Shown: positions 28,643-28,734 of the stretch, piece by piece
Numbering within the stretch: the first letter of the stretch is position 1
Layout of the letters: each line of letters opens with the position of its first letter
Virus record (IMG/VR): IMGVR_UViG_3300021364_000750
Coordinates: 1-28,734 of that record
DNA: 28,734 nucleotides
Direction: 5' to 3' (one strand)
Source: a virus
Notes under the pieces: model-generated
Databases searched by the model: none
Seen by the model: only the letters and a program-made list of their open reading frames with translations
What the model was told of the DNA's origin: nothing
Translations under genes and position numbers: made by a program

Positions 28643-28734
28643 TATATTATATAGTCCTCGGGTTCTTCTATTTTTTCTTTTCTTCTATTTGTTTGCCATT
28701 CTTCATAATAACGAAGCACACCTTCTTTGAATAT
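28642..28734 (-). CDS. unknown protein, C-terminal 30 residues only
   Basis: The frame is open from the right edge to TAA at 28644-28642: IFKEGVLRYYEEWQTNRRKE then KIEEPEDYII. It is charged and helical. Its stop overlaps the start of the next gene (TAATG), which supports the frame. The rest lies outside the window. Confidence 0.55.
   Translation of the reverse strand: MFKEGVLRYYEEWQTNRRKEKIEEPEDYII

Noticed and set aside
1-28734. CRISPR arrays, insertion sequences, rRNA
   Set aside because: No regularly spaced repeats, transposase-like ORF or rRNA-like block was seen anywhere in the window.

Overview
The window is about 29 kb of an AT-rich, tightly packed genome of a T4-like contractile-tailed virus (myovirus). 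The T4-type proteins recognised are gp4, gp26/gp51, gp29, gp32, gp33, gp59 and RNase H. Low GC, small marine-type conserved phage proteins, a phage bS21 ribosomal protein and a zinc-less gp32 fit a marine myovirus, plausibly a pelagiphage-like virus of SAR11 or a relative. The host is inferred, not shown.

Layout. (1) Bases 1-7665 are all on the + strand: the end of a gp4-like head-completion nuclease, a HAD phosphatase overlapping a CMP-KDO synthetase (kdsB), an unknown protein, then a late tail block: a structural protein, a tube-fold baseplate protein, gp26, a gp51-like frame reached by a likely -1 frameshift, a small membrane protein, and a gp29-like tape measure of 815 aa. (2) From 7667 to the end everything is on the - strand. 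First comes ribosomal protein bS21 with a DNA methyltransferase, a compact non-coding block with several possible stems, then the replication/late-transcription cluster gp32-gp59-Sm-like-gp33. (3) 11525-16600 holds many small overlapping genes, including a PD-(D/E)XK exonuclease, an FmdB-like protein, a SleB-type wall hydrolase with a small membrane protein beside it, and several ORFs under 60 aa. (4) 16612-17411 carries tRNA-Asp and tRNA-Glu, each with a hairpin just upstream, and a strong promoter. (5) 17418-22340 has a large unknown protein, an SDR plus radical SAM/SPASM pair, and a long acidic protein with EF-hand-like and HeH-like parts. (6) 22450-28734 carries RNase H, a RimK-type ATP-grasp ligase fused to a RimB/retropepsin-like domain, a nuclease-fold protein, an A-type Fe-S carrier and a carbamoyltransferase split over two overlapping genes.

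How it may work together. Three near-identical sigma70-type promoters serve early - strand units. TATAAATA late promoters, which the gp33 co-activator would use, lie upstream of gp32 and directly in front of two genes, exactly where transcription should begin at the start codon. Two proteins point to ribosome takeover: bS21, and a ligase/protease fusion related to the RimK/RimB enzymes that act on ribosomal protein S6. KdsB, the carbamoyltransferase and the radical SAM/SDR pair suggest surface-glycan or other small-molecule modification.

Two sequence-wide signals stand out. The palindromes GATC and GTAC seem to be completely absent, and the gp26 gene ends in a run of eight T from which a -1 slip opens a 66-codon conserved-looking extension just before the tape measure gene.
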